A DNA stretch of 64,000 nt from Nocardia fluminea (GCF_002846365.1 NZ_PJMW01000002.1:2232001-2296000), one strand, 5' to 3'. Shown: positions 54,481 through 63,823, numbered from the stretch's first letter. Program-made: numbers and translations. The notes: a model not told the origin generated them from the letters alone.

Positions 54481-54828
54481 ATGTTCACCGCCTACGTCAT
54501 CGTCACCGTCGCCGCCGCACTGTGGGTGGGGTTCTCGGCGTTCTCGCTGCTGCGCCGGGCGCCCTTCGTGGTGGAGCCGCTGGTGGAATACGGCGTGCCC
54601 CAGACCTGGTGGACACCACTGGGAATCGCCAAGGCCCTCGGCTCGATCGGGCTGCTGGTCGGCCTGTTCGTCCCGGCGATCGGGATTATCGCCGCGATCG
54701 GGCTGATCCTGTACTTCACGGGCGCGGTGGCAACGGTGCTGCGGGCACGGTCGTACAAAACCGTCGCCTTCCCGGTCCTGTACCTGGCACCCGTCGCCGT
54801 AGCGCTGGGGCTGGGCCTCGCCGCCTGA
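54481..54828 (+). CDS. DoxX-like membrane protein
   Basis: A 115-residue protein with four membrane helices (AYVIVTVAAALWVGFSAFSLL, LGIAKALGSIGLLVGLFVP, IGIIAAIGLILYFTGAVATVL, VLYLAPVAVALGLGLAA). The EYGVPQTWWTPLGIAKALG block is typical of the DoxX-like group. Function is uncertain; related proteins act in membrane redox or stress. ATG 54481 follows GAAGGAG at good spacing. Confidence 0.82.
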   Translation: MFTAYVIVTVAAALWVGFSAFSLLRRAPFVVEPLVEYGVPQTWWTPLGIAKALGSIGLLVGLFVPAIGIIAAIGLILYFTGAVATVLRARSYKTVAFPVLYLAPVAVALGLGLAA

Positions 54829-54902
54829 ACGTTCGGGTACGACCGAGGCCGGCGTAGTCGTGGGGATGACGAGACATCGCACGACTACGCCGGACTGATG
54901 TG

Positions 54903-55628
54903 TCAGGCGTCGGCGACCGCGAAGGCCGCCGACAATGGGGGCAGCATCGCGCGGGCGTCGAGGCCGCCGAACCAGAGGCCGACGGTGAAGACCGAGGTCG
55001 CCTCCAAGTACCTGGCCCGGTGCAAGCCGCCCGCGATAAATGGTTGCAGGGCAAGGTCTTCGGCGAGCCGGGCCACCGTCTGTACCGCCGCCGGGTCGTC
55101 GCCGCAGATCGGGACGGCCAGACGCGCACCGTCGAAGACGCGGTCGGCGCCCGCCCATACCTCGGCGGCGAGCAGATTGAAAGCTTTGATCACGTGGGCG
55201 TTCGGTGCGTCCCAGGCGACGCGTTCCGCTACCGCTTCCTCGCTCAGGACGAACGCGGTCACTCCGTCGGGTGCGGATTCGTCGGGCATGAACGCGTTCG
55301 TGCAGTCGATGACGGTCTTTCCGGCCAGATCGGGGCCGTGCGCGGCGAGCAGTTCGGTGAGGGCGCTGACCGGCACCGCGAACAGCACTACATCGGCGAA
55401 GGCGATCGCCTCGCCGATCGTCGCCGCTCGCACGTCGACCGGCGCGGCAGCCGTTCCGCTCGCCCGGTCGGCCTCCGGTGCCGCGCCACGGATCGCGTTG
55501 ATCTCGGCCGCGAGTGCTCCCGCCGCGTCGGCCGAGCGGGCGCCGATCCGCACCTCGTGGCCCGCCGCGACCCAGCCGCCGCCCAACGCGGCTGCCATCG
55601 CGCCCGCGCCGATGATTCCGATTCGCAT
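54903..55628 (-). CDS. NADP-binding reductase of the F420-dependent NADP reductase type
   Basis: A 241-residue protein. The Rossmann motif GIIGAGAMAAALGGGWVAAGHEV is followed by IGARS (selecting NADP phosphate), VVLFAVPVSAL, KTVIDCTNAF and the HVIKAFNLLAAEVW block. This matches the F420:NADP oxidoreductase-like/NAD-binding-2 group that includes many uncharacterised reductases. It is divergent from an HxlR regulator across a perfect palindrome, so it is probably that regulator's target and responds to a reactive metabolite. Confidence 0.85.
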   Translation of the reverse strand: MRIGIIGAGAMAAALGGGWVAAGHEVRIGARSADAAGALAAEINAIRGAAPEADRASGTAAAPVDVRAATIGEAIAFADVVLFAVPVSALTELLAAHGPDLAGKTVIDCTNAFMPDESAPDGVTAFVLSEEAVAERVAWDAPNAHVIKAFNLLAAEVWAGADRVFDGARLAVPICGDDPAAVQTVARLAEDLALQPFIAGGLHRARYLEATSVFTVGLWFGGLDARAMLPPLSAAFAVADA

Positions 55629-55691
55629 GAGAACTCCTGTGCTCGGTGGGTGCCGAGCCCGATGGCATCGACCACACCGACGCTAGAAAGT

Positions 55692-55719
55692 CCGTTAGGC
55701 ACCCGCGGGTGCCTAACGG
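55692..55719. promoter_or_regulatory. Perfect 28-bp palindrome, HxlR operator candidate
   Basis: The arms CCGTTAGGCACCCG (55692-55705) and CGGGTGCCTAACGG (55706-55719) are perfect reverse complements with no spacer. The element lies 20 bases before the HxlR start and 64 bases before the reductase start, in the only gap between them. Confidence 0.75.
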
Positions 55720-55738
55720 CGGTGGCAGGCTGGTTCGC

Positions 55739-56119
55739 ATGACCACCGCCGAACCGGTGCAGTACCCGCCCTACGGTCGATACGAGGCCGACTGTCCCGC
55801 GCGGATGGCGGTGGATCTGTTCGCGAATTCGTGGCTGCCGGTGGTGGTGTATCTGCTGCGCGATGGTCCGCAACGTCACAGCGAACTCCTCGCGGGCGCG
55901 GGCGGGATCAGCCAGAAGATGCTCACCCAGACCTTGCGGCGCATGGAGAAGATGACGCTCGTGCGCAGGCGGCGGTATGCCGAAGCACCCCCACGAGTCG
56001 ACTACGAACTCACCGAAGCGGGCCGCGATCTGCTCGTTCCGATTTATGCGCTCGGCGCATGGGTAGACCGGCACGGGCCCGCGGTGACCACCGCGATGTA
56101 CGGCGAACCGCCCGGCTGA
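55739..56119 (+). CDS. HxlR family transcriptional regulator
   Basis: A 126-residue winged-helix regulator. The HxlR features are [14 protein letters not shown] (early Cys), [35 protein letters not shown] and the wing [21 protein letters not shown]. HxlR proteins sense aldehydes, quinones or redox stress, sometimes by the N-terminal Cys. It is divergent from the reductase gene; the perfect palindrome just upstream is its likely operator. Confidence 0.9.
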   Translation: MTTAEPVQYPPYGRYEADCPARMAVDLFANSWLPVVVYLLRDGPQRHSELLAGAGGISQKMLTQTLRRMEKMTLVRRRRYAEAPPRVDYELTEAGRDLLVPIYALGAWVDRHGPAVTTAMYGEPPG

Positions 56120-56236
56120 CACGCCCGGCGAAGGTTCAGGTGCCTGCCGGGTGAACGGCAAAAGAACGCCATGCCAAGTGCCTGTGACCTGCGCGAAACT
56201 TCGTCGACCCGCCGACGTTATGTCGGTCCGCACTCG

Positions 56237-56242
56237 TACGAT
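56237..56242 (+). promoter_or_regulatory. -10 box TACGAT of senX3-regX3
   Basis: TACGAT ends seven bases before GTG 56250, predicting a leaderless senX3 mRNA and fixing the start codon. Confidence 0.6.
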
Positions 56243-56249
56243 CAATCTT

Positions 56250-57488
56250 GTGAGTGTTCCGCAGGCCGTGCTCTTGGCAGTCCTCGCGGCTGTCGTCGGG
56301 CTGGCAGTCGGTGGCCTGCTGATCCCGTTCGTCAACGCCAGGCAGGCCGCCCGTACCCAGGAAGACACCGGGCTGACGATGTCGCAGGTGCTCGACCTGA
56401 TCGTGCTCGCGTCCGAGTCCGGCATCGCCGTGGTCGACGAATACCGCGACGTGGTGCTGGTGAATCCACGCGCCGAGGAACTCGGGCTGGTCCGCAACCG
56501 GTTGCTCGACGAACGCGCGTGGGCCGCGGTGGAGAAGGTCCTCGCGACCGGCGAATCCGCCGAATACGACCTCACCGCCAAGAATCCGCTACCCGGCCGC
56601 GGCCGGATCGCCGTGCGCGGTGTGGCCCGCAAACTCTCCCGCGAGGAAACCAGCTTCGTCGTGCTGTTCGCCGACGACGATTCCGAGCAGGCCCGCATGG
56701 AGGCGACGCGGCGCGATTTCGTCGCCAATGTCAGCCACGAACTCAAGACCCCCGTCGGCGCGATGAGCCTGCTGGCCGAGGCCATGCTGGAATCGGCCGA
56801 CGATCCCGAGGCCGTGCGCCACTTCGGCTCCCGCGTGCTGGGCGAATCCCGGCGGCTGGGCAAGATGGTGACCGAGCTGATCGCGCTGTCGCGATTGCAG
56901 GGCGCCGAGAAGCTGCCCGATCTGGCCGTGGTCGACGTCGACACGGTGGTGCAGCAGGCGGTCGACCGCTCGCGCACCGCCGCCGAGGCCGCGGGCATCA
57001 CCGTCAGCACCGACCGGCCCAGCGGGCTGGAAGTGCTCGGCGACGAGACGTTGCTGGTGACCGCGCTGTCGAACCTGGTGGAGAACGCGATCGCGTATTC
57101 CCCGCAGGGTTCGCATGTGTCGGTGAGCCGGTCGCTGCGCGGCGATCATGTCGCGATGGCGGTCACCGATCGTGGCATCGGGATCGCCAAGGAAGACCAG
57201 GAACGGGTGTTCGAGCGGTTCTTCCGCTCCGACAAGGCCCGTTCGCGGTCGACCGGCGGCACCGGGCTCGGCCTCGCCATCGTGAAACACGTGGCGGCCA
57301 ACCACAACGGCGAAATCACCCTGTGGAGCAAACTGGGCACCGGTTCGACGTTCACGCTGCGCATCCCCGCCCATCTGGAAACCGATGGGGACGAGGACGC
57401 GGAACAGACGCCGGAGTCCACCACGAGAGAAACCACCGTCCCGCGCACTCTCGCGGGACGAACGAACGGTGTGGAGGCACGCAGATGA
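56250..57488 (+). CDS. senX3: Sensor histidine kinase SenX3
   Basis: A 412-residue membrane kinase (410 in M. tuberculosis). One N-terminal helix ([21 protein letters not shown]) is followed by a PAS-like domain ([18 protein letters not shown]), a dimerisation/phosphoacceptor segment with His163 ([16 protein letters not shown]), and ATPase boxes [10 protein letters not shown] (N), VTDRGIGI (G1), FERFFR (F) and GGTGLGLAI (G2). With RegX3 it controls phosphate-starvation genes in mycobacteria. GTG 56250 is fixed by TACGAT upstream and by length. The stop overlaps regX3 by four bases. Confidence 0.95.
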   Translation: MSVPQAVLLAVLAAVVGLAVGGLLIPFVNARQAARTQEDTGLTMSQVLDLIVLASESGIAVVDEYRDVVLVNPRAEELGLVRNRLLDERAWAAVEKVLATGESAEYDLTAKNPLPGRGRIAVRGVARKLSREETSFVVLFADDDSEQARMEATRRDFVANVSHELKTPVGAMSLLAEAMLESADDPEAVRHFGSRVLGESRRLGKMVTELIALSRLQGAEKLPDLAVVDVDTVVQQAVDRSRTAAEAAGITVSTDRPSGLEVLGDETLLVTALSNLVENAIAYSPQGSHVSVSRSLRGDHVAMAVTDRGIGIAKEDQERVFERFFRSDKARSRSTGGTGLGLAIVKHVAANHNGEITLWSKLGTGSTFTLRIPAHLETDGDEDAEQTPESTTRETTVPRTLAGRTNGVEARR

Positions 57489-58174
57489 CGAGTGTGTTGA
57501 TCGTCGAAGACGAGGATTCGCTGGCCGAGCCGCTGGCGTTCCTGCTTCGCAAGGAAGGCTTCGACGTCACCGTCGTCGGCGACGGTCCGTCCGCGCTGGC
57601 CGAATTCGACCGCTCCGGCGCCGATATCGTGCTGCTGGACCTGATGCTGCCCGGCATGAGCGGCACCGACGTGTGCAAGCAGTTGCGCACGCGCAGCGGC
57701 GTGCCGGTGATCATGGTGACCGCGCGCGACAGTGAGATCGACAAGGTCGTCGGCCTGGAACTGGGCGCCGACGACTACGTCACCAAGCCGTACTCGGCGC
57801 GCGAGCTGATCGCGCGGATCCGGGCCGTGCTGCGTCGCGGCGCCGGGGACGAGCTGGACTCGGGCAGCGAGAACAGCGTGCTCGAGGCCGGCCCGGTGCG
57901 GATGGACGTGGACCGGCACACCGTGCACGTCAACGGTGGGCAGGTCACGTTGCCGCTCAAGGAGTTCGACCTCCTCGAATACCTGCTGCGCAACTCCGGC
58001 CGCGTACTCACGCGCGGCCAGCTGATCGACCGGGTCTGGGGCGCCGACTACGTGGGCGACACCAAGACCCTCGACGTCCACGTCAAGCGCCTGCGCTCGA
58101 AGATCGAAGCCGACCCGGCCAAGCCGGAACACCTGGTCACCGTACGAGGTCTCGGCTACAAACTCGAAGCCTGA
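57485..58174 (+). CDS. regX3: Response regulator RegX3
   Basis: A 229-residue OmpR-type regulator. The receiver has the acidic pair EDED near residue 8-11, phosphoacceptor Asp52 in VLLDLMLPG, Thr in VTARDSE and Lys in YVTKPYS. The DNA-binding winged helix has [21 protein letters not shown] and [17 protein letters not shown] 57485 overlaps the senX3 stop (ATGA) and is preceded by GGAGG, so the two are translationally coupled; M. tuberculosis instead has repeats between them, from memory. A terminator follows. Confidence 0.96.
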   Translation: MTSVLIVEDEDSLAEPLAFLLRKEGFDVTVVGDGPSALAEFDRSGADIVLLDLMLPGMSGTDVCKQLRTRSGVPVIMVTARDSEIDKVVGLELGADDYVTKPYSARELIARIRAVLRRGAGDELDSGSENSVLEAGPVRMDVDRHTVHVNGGQVTLPLKEFDLLEYLLRNSGRVLTRGQLIDRVWGADYVGDTKTLDVHVKRLRSKIEADPAKPEHLVTVRGLGYKLEA

Positions 58175-58187
58175 CAACAGCCCACAC

Positions 58188-58225
58188 GAAAGGGTCCCGA
58201 CCGGTGCACCGGCCGGGACCCTTTT
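58188..58225 (+). terminator. Terminator of senX3-regX3
   Basis: A 12-bp outer stem (GAAAGGGTCCCG with CGGGACCCTTTT, last pair G-U), one mismatch, a 4-bp inner stem and loop TGCA. The right arm ends in TTTT, giving a near-classic terminator 13 bases after regX3. Confidence 0.9.
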
Positions 58226-58265
58226 CGTTCATAGACGGTATGGCTGATCTAGCGCGGTACAGCGC

Positions 58266-58595
58266 TCAGAGCACGCTCCAGGCGGTGCCGAGGGGGGTTT
58301 CGATCTTCTTCAGCGAGACCACTTCCACGCCGTCGAACTGCTTGCAGTCGTAGATCGGCACGTCGGCGCCGTTGCCGCGGCAGCCGATGGGGGAGGAGGT
58401 GCCCACCGTGCTGATGATGATGTATTTGCCGTTCTTGGCGGCGTCGATCGCGGCCGGGTCGTTGTAGTTCACGAAGTCGGCCGTGAAGTCCGCGTACGCG
58501 GCCGGATCGCCGTTCGGCTCGGCATTGGCCAGGCCGGTCATGGACAGGGTCGCGCCGATCGCGAGGGTCGCGGCGTAGATCGCTTTCTTGGACAT
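58266..58595 (-). CDS. Small secreted protein of unknown function
   Basis: A 109-residue protein with a signal peptide (MSKKAIYAATLAIGATLSMTGLANA, cleavage before EPNG). The mature part is about 84 residues with two Cys (IGCRGNG and YDCKQF), probably a disulfide, and beta-rich segments (KYIIISTVGTSS, VEVVSLKKIE). I do not recognise the family. It follows the regX3 terminator on the opposite strand. Confidence 0.75.
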   Translation of the reverse strand: MSKKAIYAATLAIGATLSMTGLANAEPNGDPAAYADFTADFVNYNDPAAIDAAKNGKYIIISTVGTSSPIGCRGNGADVPIYDCKQFDGVEVVSLKKIETPLGTAWSVL

Positions 58596-58665
58596 GAACA
58601 GCTATCCAACCCGAGTTCGGTGACAGATGCACGACCTACAGATGAACCGAATGGTTACGAGGTTT

Positions 58666-59544
58666 TCACTCCGGCTGATTCGATCTGTGAGACTCGGGGT
58701 TCATCCGCTCGGCTTCGACCGTCGCCGGATGCACCGCGATCAGCCCGAGGCCCTCGCGCCGGCGGCAGTGCTTGGCGAGTTCGTCGTAGGCCGGCGCACC
58801 GAGCAGCTCGCGCAGTTCCGGGCCGTAGGACTGCCAGACCGGCTTCGCGCCGACGTGGGCGTCGGGGGAGCCGCTGCAGTACCAGTCCAGATCCAGGCCG
58901 CCTGCCCCCCAACCGCGCCGGTCGTATTCGGTGACCACGGTGCGCAGGATCTGCTCGCCGTCCGGGCGTTCCACCCAATCCTGGGTACGCCGGATCGGCA
59001 GCTGCCAGCACACGTCGGGCTTCACTTCCAGGGGTTCGATGCCCTTGCGCACCGCCATGATGTGCAGCGCGCAGCCGGGACCCGCCGCGAAGCCGGGACG
59101 GTTGAGGAAGATGCAGGCGCCGTCGAAGCGGCGGGTGCGCAGGGCGGGTTCGTCCTCGAGTTCGTCGAGTTCGAGGTAACCCTTCTTGACGACCCTGCCG
59201 TTCTCGGTGGCCTCACCCATCAGCTGCCAGTCATCCGGTGTGAGCATCTTCACAGCACCGTTGAGGCGCTTGCGGTCGTCCTTGTCGGCGAGGAAGGCGC
59301 CGTGCGAACAGCAGCCGTCGTCGGGGCGTTCGGCGATGATGCCCTGGCAGGCGGGCGTGCCGAACACACACGTCCAGCGCGACAGCAGCCACGTCAGATC
59401 GGCGACGATCTGGTGCTCGTCGTTTGCTGGATCGGTGAACTCGATCCACTCCCGTGGGAAATCGAGCTCGACCTCCGGGGTCGGATCAATCTTTCGCCCA
59501 GGTCGGGGCCCGGTCTCCGCGGTGCCAGATGCGCCTTCGGTCAC
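58666..59544 (-). CDS. Conserved cysteine-rich protein (Rv0495c-like)
   Basis: A 292-residue protein, without signal peptide or membrane helix, carrying at least eight Cys: [38 protein letters not shown] and KHCRRR. The spacing suggests a metal or iron-sulfur site. The position next to ppx matches Rv0495c. Function unknown. It is divergent from the ppx gene. Confidence 0.82.
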   Translation of the reverse strand: MTEGASGTAETGPRPGRKIDPTPEVELDFPREWIEFTDPANDEHQIVADLTWLLSRWTCVFGTPACQGIIAERPDDGCCSHGAFLADKDDRKRLNGAVKMLTPDDWQLMGEATENGRVVKKGYLELDELEDEPALRTRRFDGACIFLNRPGFAAGPGCALHIMAVRKGIEPLEVKPDVCWQLPIRRTQDWVERPDGEQILRTVVTEYDRRGWGAGGLDLDWYCSGSPDAHVGAKPVWQSYGPELRELLGAPAYDELAKHCRRREGLGLIAVHPATVEAERMNPESHRSNQPE

Positions 59545-59609
59545 AGCTCGTGACGCTAACAGTTCAGTCGCCTGGCCTGTTGTACCGGATCACCAAGTAC
59601 CGTATTCGT

Positions 59610-60596
59610 GTGCGGCTTGGTGTTCTCGATGTCGGAAGCAATACCGTCCACCTGCTCGTGGTGGACGCCCATCGTGGTGGCCACCCGACGCCGATGAGCT
59701 CGACCAAGTCGGCGTTGCGCCTGTCCGAGAGCATGGATTCGGGGGGCCGGATCACCGAAGAGGGCGAGGCGCGGCTCATCGCGACCATCCTCGAATTCGC
59801 TGATCTGGCGCGCTATTCCAAATGCGTCGAACTGATGCCGTTCGCCACCTCGGCCCTGCGCGAGGCGACCAATTCCGAGGAAGTGCTCGCGCGCGTGCGG
59901 GCGATGACCGGCGTCGACCTGCAGGTGCTCTCCGGCGACGACGAGGCCAGGCTGACATTCCTCGCGGTGCGCCGCTGGTTCGGCTGGAGCGCGGGCCGGA
60001 TCGTCAACCTCGACATCGGCGGCGGCTCGCTGGAACTGTCCAACGGCGGCGACGAGGAACCCGACGTGGCGCTGTCGCTGCAACTCGGCGCGGGCAGGCT
60101 CACCAGGCAGTGGCTGCGCGACGACCCGCCGGGCAAGCGCAAGATCGCGGTCCTGCGCGACTGGCTCGACGCGGAACTGGTCATCCCGTCCAAGACGATG
60201 ATCGACGCGGGCAGGCCCGACCTGGCCGTCGGCACCTCGAAGACATTCCGTTCGCTGGCCCGGCTGACCGGCGCGGCACCCTCGGCGGCGGGTCCGCGGG
60301 TGCGACGTACACTGACCAGCTCCGGTCTGCGCCAGCTGATCGCGTTCATCTCCCGGATGACCGCGTCGGACCGCGCGGAACTGGAAGGCGTGAGTTCGGA
60401 TCGGTCCCAGCAATTGGTGGCCGGCGCATTGGTCGCGGAGGCGAGTATGCGGGCGTTATCGCTCGACAGCATCGAGATCTGCCCATGGGCGCTGCGCGAA
60501 GGCCTCATCTTGCGCAAACTGGACGCCGAGCCCAACGGAGGTGGACCGGCCGCGGTGCCGCCGGTCACGCCGGTCGCGGAAGTGGAGTCGGCATGA
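59610..60596 (+). CDS. ppx: Exopolyphosphatase/guanosine pentaphosphatase family protein
   Basis: A 328-residue Ppx/GppA protein with the actin-like ATPase core: LGVLDVGSNTVHLLVVD (phosphate 1), FATSALREATNSEEVL, LSGDDEARLTF and NLDIGGGSLELSNG (phosphate 2). It hydrolyses polyphosphate ends or pppGpp; the short length matches M. tuberculosis Ppx1 (Rv0496), which lacks the C-terminal HD part. GTG 59610 lies six bases after TACCGT, supporting a leaderless start. The stop overlaps the next gene by four bases. Confidence 0.92.
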   Translation: MRLGVLDVGSNTVHLLVVDAHRGGHPTPMSSTKSALRLSESMDSGGRITEEGEARLIATILEFADLARYSKCVELMPFATSALREATNSEEVLARVRAMTGVDLQVLSGDDEARLTFLAVRRWFGWSAGRIVNLDIGGGSLELSNGGDEEPDVALSLQLGAGRLTRQWLRDDPPGKRKIAVLRDWLDAELVIPSKTMIDAGRPDLAVGTSKTFRSLARLTGAAPSAAGPRVRRTLTSSGLRQLIAFISRMTASDRAELEGVSSDRSQQLVAGALVAEASMRALSLDSIEICPWALREGLILRKLDAEPNGGGPAAVPPVTPVAEVESA

Positions 60597-62677
60597 GTAG
60601 CGAGGATTCTAAACAGCTATCGGTGGCTGAGCTGCTGGCGCGCAACGCCGCGCAGGGGGCGACGCCCGCTGCCTCCGGTGGCGGCGGACGACGACGGCGC
60701 AGCGGGCGCGGACTCTCGGTCAACGATCTGACCGGTGAGAACGCGACGGTCAAGCCGAACTCGCATGCCGCGCCCGCGCCACCCGCGCCGGAACCGCCGC
60801 CCGCTTACGTGCCCGCACCGACCTACGCGCCCGAGCCGGCGCCGAGTTACGAACCGCCCGCGAGTTACCAGCCCGCGCCCTACCCGCCGCCCGGCCCGGC
60901 CGAACCGGCCTTCTCACCGATGTCGGGCCCGATCACCCGATTCGACCCCGATGCGGGGTACTCCGCGCCCGATCCGCGCGATCCACTCGGACTCGCCGAT
61001 CAGCGACCCTCCGCCGATCCGTTCGGGCCGTTCCGTGCCGAAGCGCGCGATGCCGGTGCCCGGGGGGGAGCGCGCGGTCCGGGTCGTCTCGGCGTTCCCG
61101 GCGGTCCCACACAGCCGGTCGATCCCGGTATCGCCGAGATGTTCGGCTCGGGTGCGCTGCCCGCGGTCGGTGGCGGCAGACGGCATCGCCCGGAGGAGCC
61201 CGAGGCCCCCGCGTACGGAGAGCCGCCGAAGCCGCCGCCGGTCACCGGTGGCCGGGCGGCGCGCAGGCGAGCCGCCGAAGCCGCGGAGGAGGCCGAGGCG
61301 AGTCCGGCCCGCCCGACGTTCGACGCGTCGCTGTACGAGGCGGGTATCGACGCGCCGCAGGCATTCATGGGTCGGCCGGGGCAGTCCCGTGGGTTGGACG
61401 CGCTCGCCGATCTCGGGCCCGGTTTCGACGATCAGGCCGGCTTCGAGGAGCAGCGGGGCACCGGGGCGTTCGACAGCCGGCCCGCGCCGGGCTTCAACGG
61501 TCGGCCGGGTGAGTCCTTCGACGGCAGGCCCGCGTCGGGCTTCAACGGTCGGCCGGGCGATTCTTTCGACGGCCAGCCCGTCAACGGGCGGCCGGGTGCC
61601 GAGCCCGCGCGAGGTTTCAACGGGTCCGGGCGGAACGGTGCGCCCGGGCTGAACGGGCAACCCGCGCCCGGTCGTGGCGACGCGCCAGCGGCCTTCAACG
61701 GATATCCGCCGCCGGGCGCCGAGGCCACGCAGGCCTACAACCTGGCACCGGGTGTCGATGCTCCGCCCGCTCGCGGCGCGGATCAGCGCCCTTCGCTGGA
61801 TCGCCGACGGGGTGAGCCGAAGTCCGGCGGGCTGCCGTCGTGGTCGGCGCGCAGGCATCGTCCGGACAAGAACGCGCCCGCGCCGGAGAGCGGCGGTTTC
61901 CCGACGGCCGCGTGGTCGCCGGTCAGCCAGGAGCAGCCGCTGGTGTCCGGGCAGTCGGTGGCCGGGGACCTGCTGCGCCAGCGCGCCGAACGCAGCCCCG
62001 ACGCCGACGCGCACACCGAGATCGTCTACCGGGTCGGCGCCGATCAGGTCAGCGACGAGGACACCGACGACTACGCCGAGTCCGATTACGTCGACCGCGA
62101 TTACGTCGACAACGACTACTCCGACGCCGACTACGCCGAATCCGAGTACGACGACCCGGCTTTCGACGATGACGACGACTACGACGACTACGAACCCGCG
62201 CCGACCAGGGCGGGCAGGCGCGCCGCGACCAAGGCGGCCGCCTTGACGCTGGCGGACCGGGCCAGGGCGAAGGTGGCGAGCCGGGCCAAGCCGAAGGCCG
62301 GGAGCGTCGCCGAGTCGCGCGCCGCGGGCCGGCTGGCCGGTAATCGTGCGGGCGGGTCGGTGGCGAGCCGCGCCGCGCGGGTTTCGAGCATGGCGCGCGG
62401 TGACGGCGACAACGCCAACCGTCGTCAGTGGATGATCCTGGGCGCGCAGAGCGCGGGCGCGGCGGTCGCCGGAATGTTGCTGTTCAAGGGTTTCGAGACG
62501 ATGTGGGAAACGCTGCCGTGGGTGGCGCTGGCCCTGGCGATGGTGGTGATCCTCGGTCTGGTGGCGCTGGTTCGCATCCTGCGCCGCACCGACGACATCT
62601 TCAGCACCGTGATCGCCGTCGTCGTCGGCGTCTTCGTGACGCTGGGACCGCTAGCCTTTCTCCTCAGTACCGGCTGA
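60593..62677 (+). CDS. Low-complexity protein with C-terminal membrane domain (Rv0497-like)
   Basis: A 694-residue protein, much longer than its mycobacterial counterpart (about 310 residues, from memory). The conserved start is DSKQLSVAELLARN. A Pro/Ala-rich stretch, a 16-residue repeat (GFNGRPG-x-SFDG-x-P), and an acidic Asp/Tyr-rich stretch (coded 62040-62205) follow. The end has three helices (WMILGAQSAGAAVAGMLLF, WVALALAMVVILGLVALV, FSTVIAVVVGVFVTLGPLAFLL). The long N-terminal part should be disordered and cytoplasmic. ATG 60593 overlaps the ppx stop. Function unknown. Confidence 0.8.
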   Translation: MSSEDSKQLSVAELLARNAAQGATPAASGGGGRRRRSGRGLSVNDLTGENATVKPNSHAAPAPPAPEPPPAYVPAPTYAPEPAPSYEPPASYQPAPYPPPGPAEPAFSPMSGPITRFDPDAGYSAPDPRDPLGLADQRPSADPFGPFRAEARDAGARGGARGPGRLGVPGGPTQPVDPGIAEMFGSGALPAVGGGRRHRPEEPEAPAYGEPPKPPPVTGGRAARRRAAEAAEEAEASPARPTFDASLYEAGIDAPQAFMGRPGQSRGLDALADLGPGFDDQAGFEEQRGTGAFDSRPAPGFNGRPGESFDGRPASGFNGRPGDSFDGQPVNGRPGAEPARGFNGSGRNGAPGLNGQPAPGRGDAPAAFNGYPPPGAEATQAYNLAPGVDAPPARGADQRPSLDRRRGEPKSGGLPSWSARRHRPDKNAPAPESGGFPTAAWSPVSQEQPLVSGQSVAGDLLRQRAERSPDADAHTEIVYRVGADQVSDEDTDDYAESDYVDRDYVDNDYSDADYAESEYDDPAFDDDDDYDDYEPAPTRAGRRAATKAAALTLADRARAKVASRAKPKAGSVAESRAAGRLAGNRAGGSVASRAARVSSMARGDGDNANRRQWMILGAQSAGAAVAGMLLFKGFETMWETLPWVALALAMVVILGLVALVRILRRTDDIFSTVIAVVVGVFVTLGPLAFLLSTG
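61490..61585 (+). repeat. 48-bp tandem repeat inside the low-complexity gene
   Basis: Two near-identical 48-bp units start at 61490 and 61538, each encoding GFNGRPG-x-SFDG-x-P. Degenerate partial copies lie on both sides. Length changes in this stretch would stay in frame. Confidence 0.75.
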
Positions 62678-62693
62678 ATACAGGGAGTGGGCT

Positions 62694-63578
62694 GTGGGGA
62701 ACGCACGGGCGGACATCGCGATCGGGCTGTCGACGGCCTCGGTGTATCCGGAGAACACGCAGGCGGCGTTCCGCTATGCCGCCGAATTGGGTTACGACGG
62801 CGTGGAATTGATGGTCTGGGCCGAACCGGCCAGCCAGGACATCGCCACCGTGCAGTCCTACGCGAAGCGCTACGGCGTCCCGGTGCTGGCCGTGCACGCG
62901 CCGTGTCTGCTGATCTCGCAACGGGTCTGGGGCGCCGACCCGGTGGCCAAGCTGGAACGCAGCGTGCGTACCGCGGAGGCGCTCGGCGCCGACACCGTGG
63001 TGGTGCACCCGCCGTTTCGCTGGCAACGCCGCTACGCCAGGAGTTTCGCGGATCAGGTCGGTGAGCTCGAGGCGCATCACCCGGTCAAGGTGGCCGTGGA
63101 GAACATGTTCCCGATGCGGGCCGACACCCTGTTCCGCGACGGCGCGGTGCGCAGGCTGGAACGTCGCGCGGGCCCCGGCCGCGCGGTGAGCGCGTTCAGC
63201 CCCTCCTACGATCCGACCGACACCGGCTTCGACCACTACACCCTCGACCTCTCGCACACCGCGACCGCGGGCACCGACGCCCTCGCGCTGGCGCGCCGGA
63301 TGGGCGAGGGCCTGGTCCACCTGCACCTGGCCGACGGGCGCGGCGCCGCGCACGACGAGCACCTGGTGCCCGGCGACGGCACCCAGCCCTGTGCGCAACT
63401 GTGTGAGCACCTGATCCACACCGGTTTCCGCGGCCACGCGGTCGCCGAGATCAACACCCAGAACGCGCGGACCACCGCCGAGCGCTCCGCCCAACTGGCC
63501 CGCACCCTCGAGTTCGCGCGCCGCCACCTCACCGGCGCGACCCCCGACCCCCAACCCCGCCACGCCGACCTGCCGTAA
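62694..63578 (+). CDS. Sugar phosphate isomerase/epimerase-type TIM-barrel protein (Rv0498-like)
   Basis: A 294-residue AP-endonuclease-2/xylose-isomerase-like TIM barrel. Features: GLSTASVYPENTQAAFRYAAELGYDGVELMVW, VLAVHAPC, VVVHPPFRWQ, VAVENMFPM (Glu), LDLSHTATAG (Asp-His) and LVHLHLADG with the final Glu in AVAEINTQ. The metal-site His/Asp/Glu pattern is intact. Substrate unknown. GTG 62694 follows CAGGGAG. It starts 16 bases after the membrane protein gene, so it belongs to the same run as ppx. Confidence 0.87.
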   Translation: MGNARADIAIGLSTASVYPENTQAAFRYAAELGYDGVELMVWAEPASQDIATVQSYAKRYGVPVLAVHAPCLLISQRVWGADPVAKLERSVRTAEALGADTVVVHPPFRWQRRYARSFADQVGELEAHHPVKVAVENMFPMRADTLFRDGAVRRLERRAGPGRAVSAFSPSYDPTDTGFDHYTLDLSHTATAGTDALALARRMGEGLVHLHLADGRGAAHDEHLVPGDGTQPCAQLCEHLIHTGFRGHAVAEINTQNARTTAERSAQLARTLEFARRHLTGATPDPQPRHADLP

Positions 63579-63670
63579 GAGCACGGTGGAGTCGGCCGGA
63601 GCCGTCACCAGCACCGGGCCCCGACCTTCTCGGCCGGGTATCCCCGATGTGTCTCTACCCAAAGGGGCCC

Positions 63671-63734
63671 GCCCCGATCTGGACTGACCGGAGGGTGCGA
63701 CGAAGGAGTACCCGGAGGGAGGGAAGATCGGGGC
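63671..63734 (+). other. Intergenic inverted repeat, possible structured element
   Basis: GCCCCGATCT (63671-63680) and AGATCGGGGC (63725-63734) are perfect reverse complements with a 44-base loop containing GGAG-rich sequence. They sit in the 245-bp gap before the thioesterase gene; the rest of that gap shows no ORF I can support. Confidence 0.45.
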
Positions 63735-63823
63735 CTCAGGGGCCCCGCTCGAGCGCGCCAGCGCTCCAAAAACAGAGTCTTGTACGCTGTACGAATTGCT
63801 GTGCCCCTCGATCAGGAGTGACG

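Noticed and set aside
63786..63802. GTACGCTGTAC as an operator before the thioesterase
   Set aside because: GTAC is self-symmetric, so the short match arises easily by chance; evidence is too weak.
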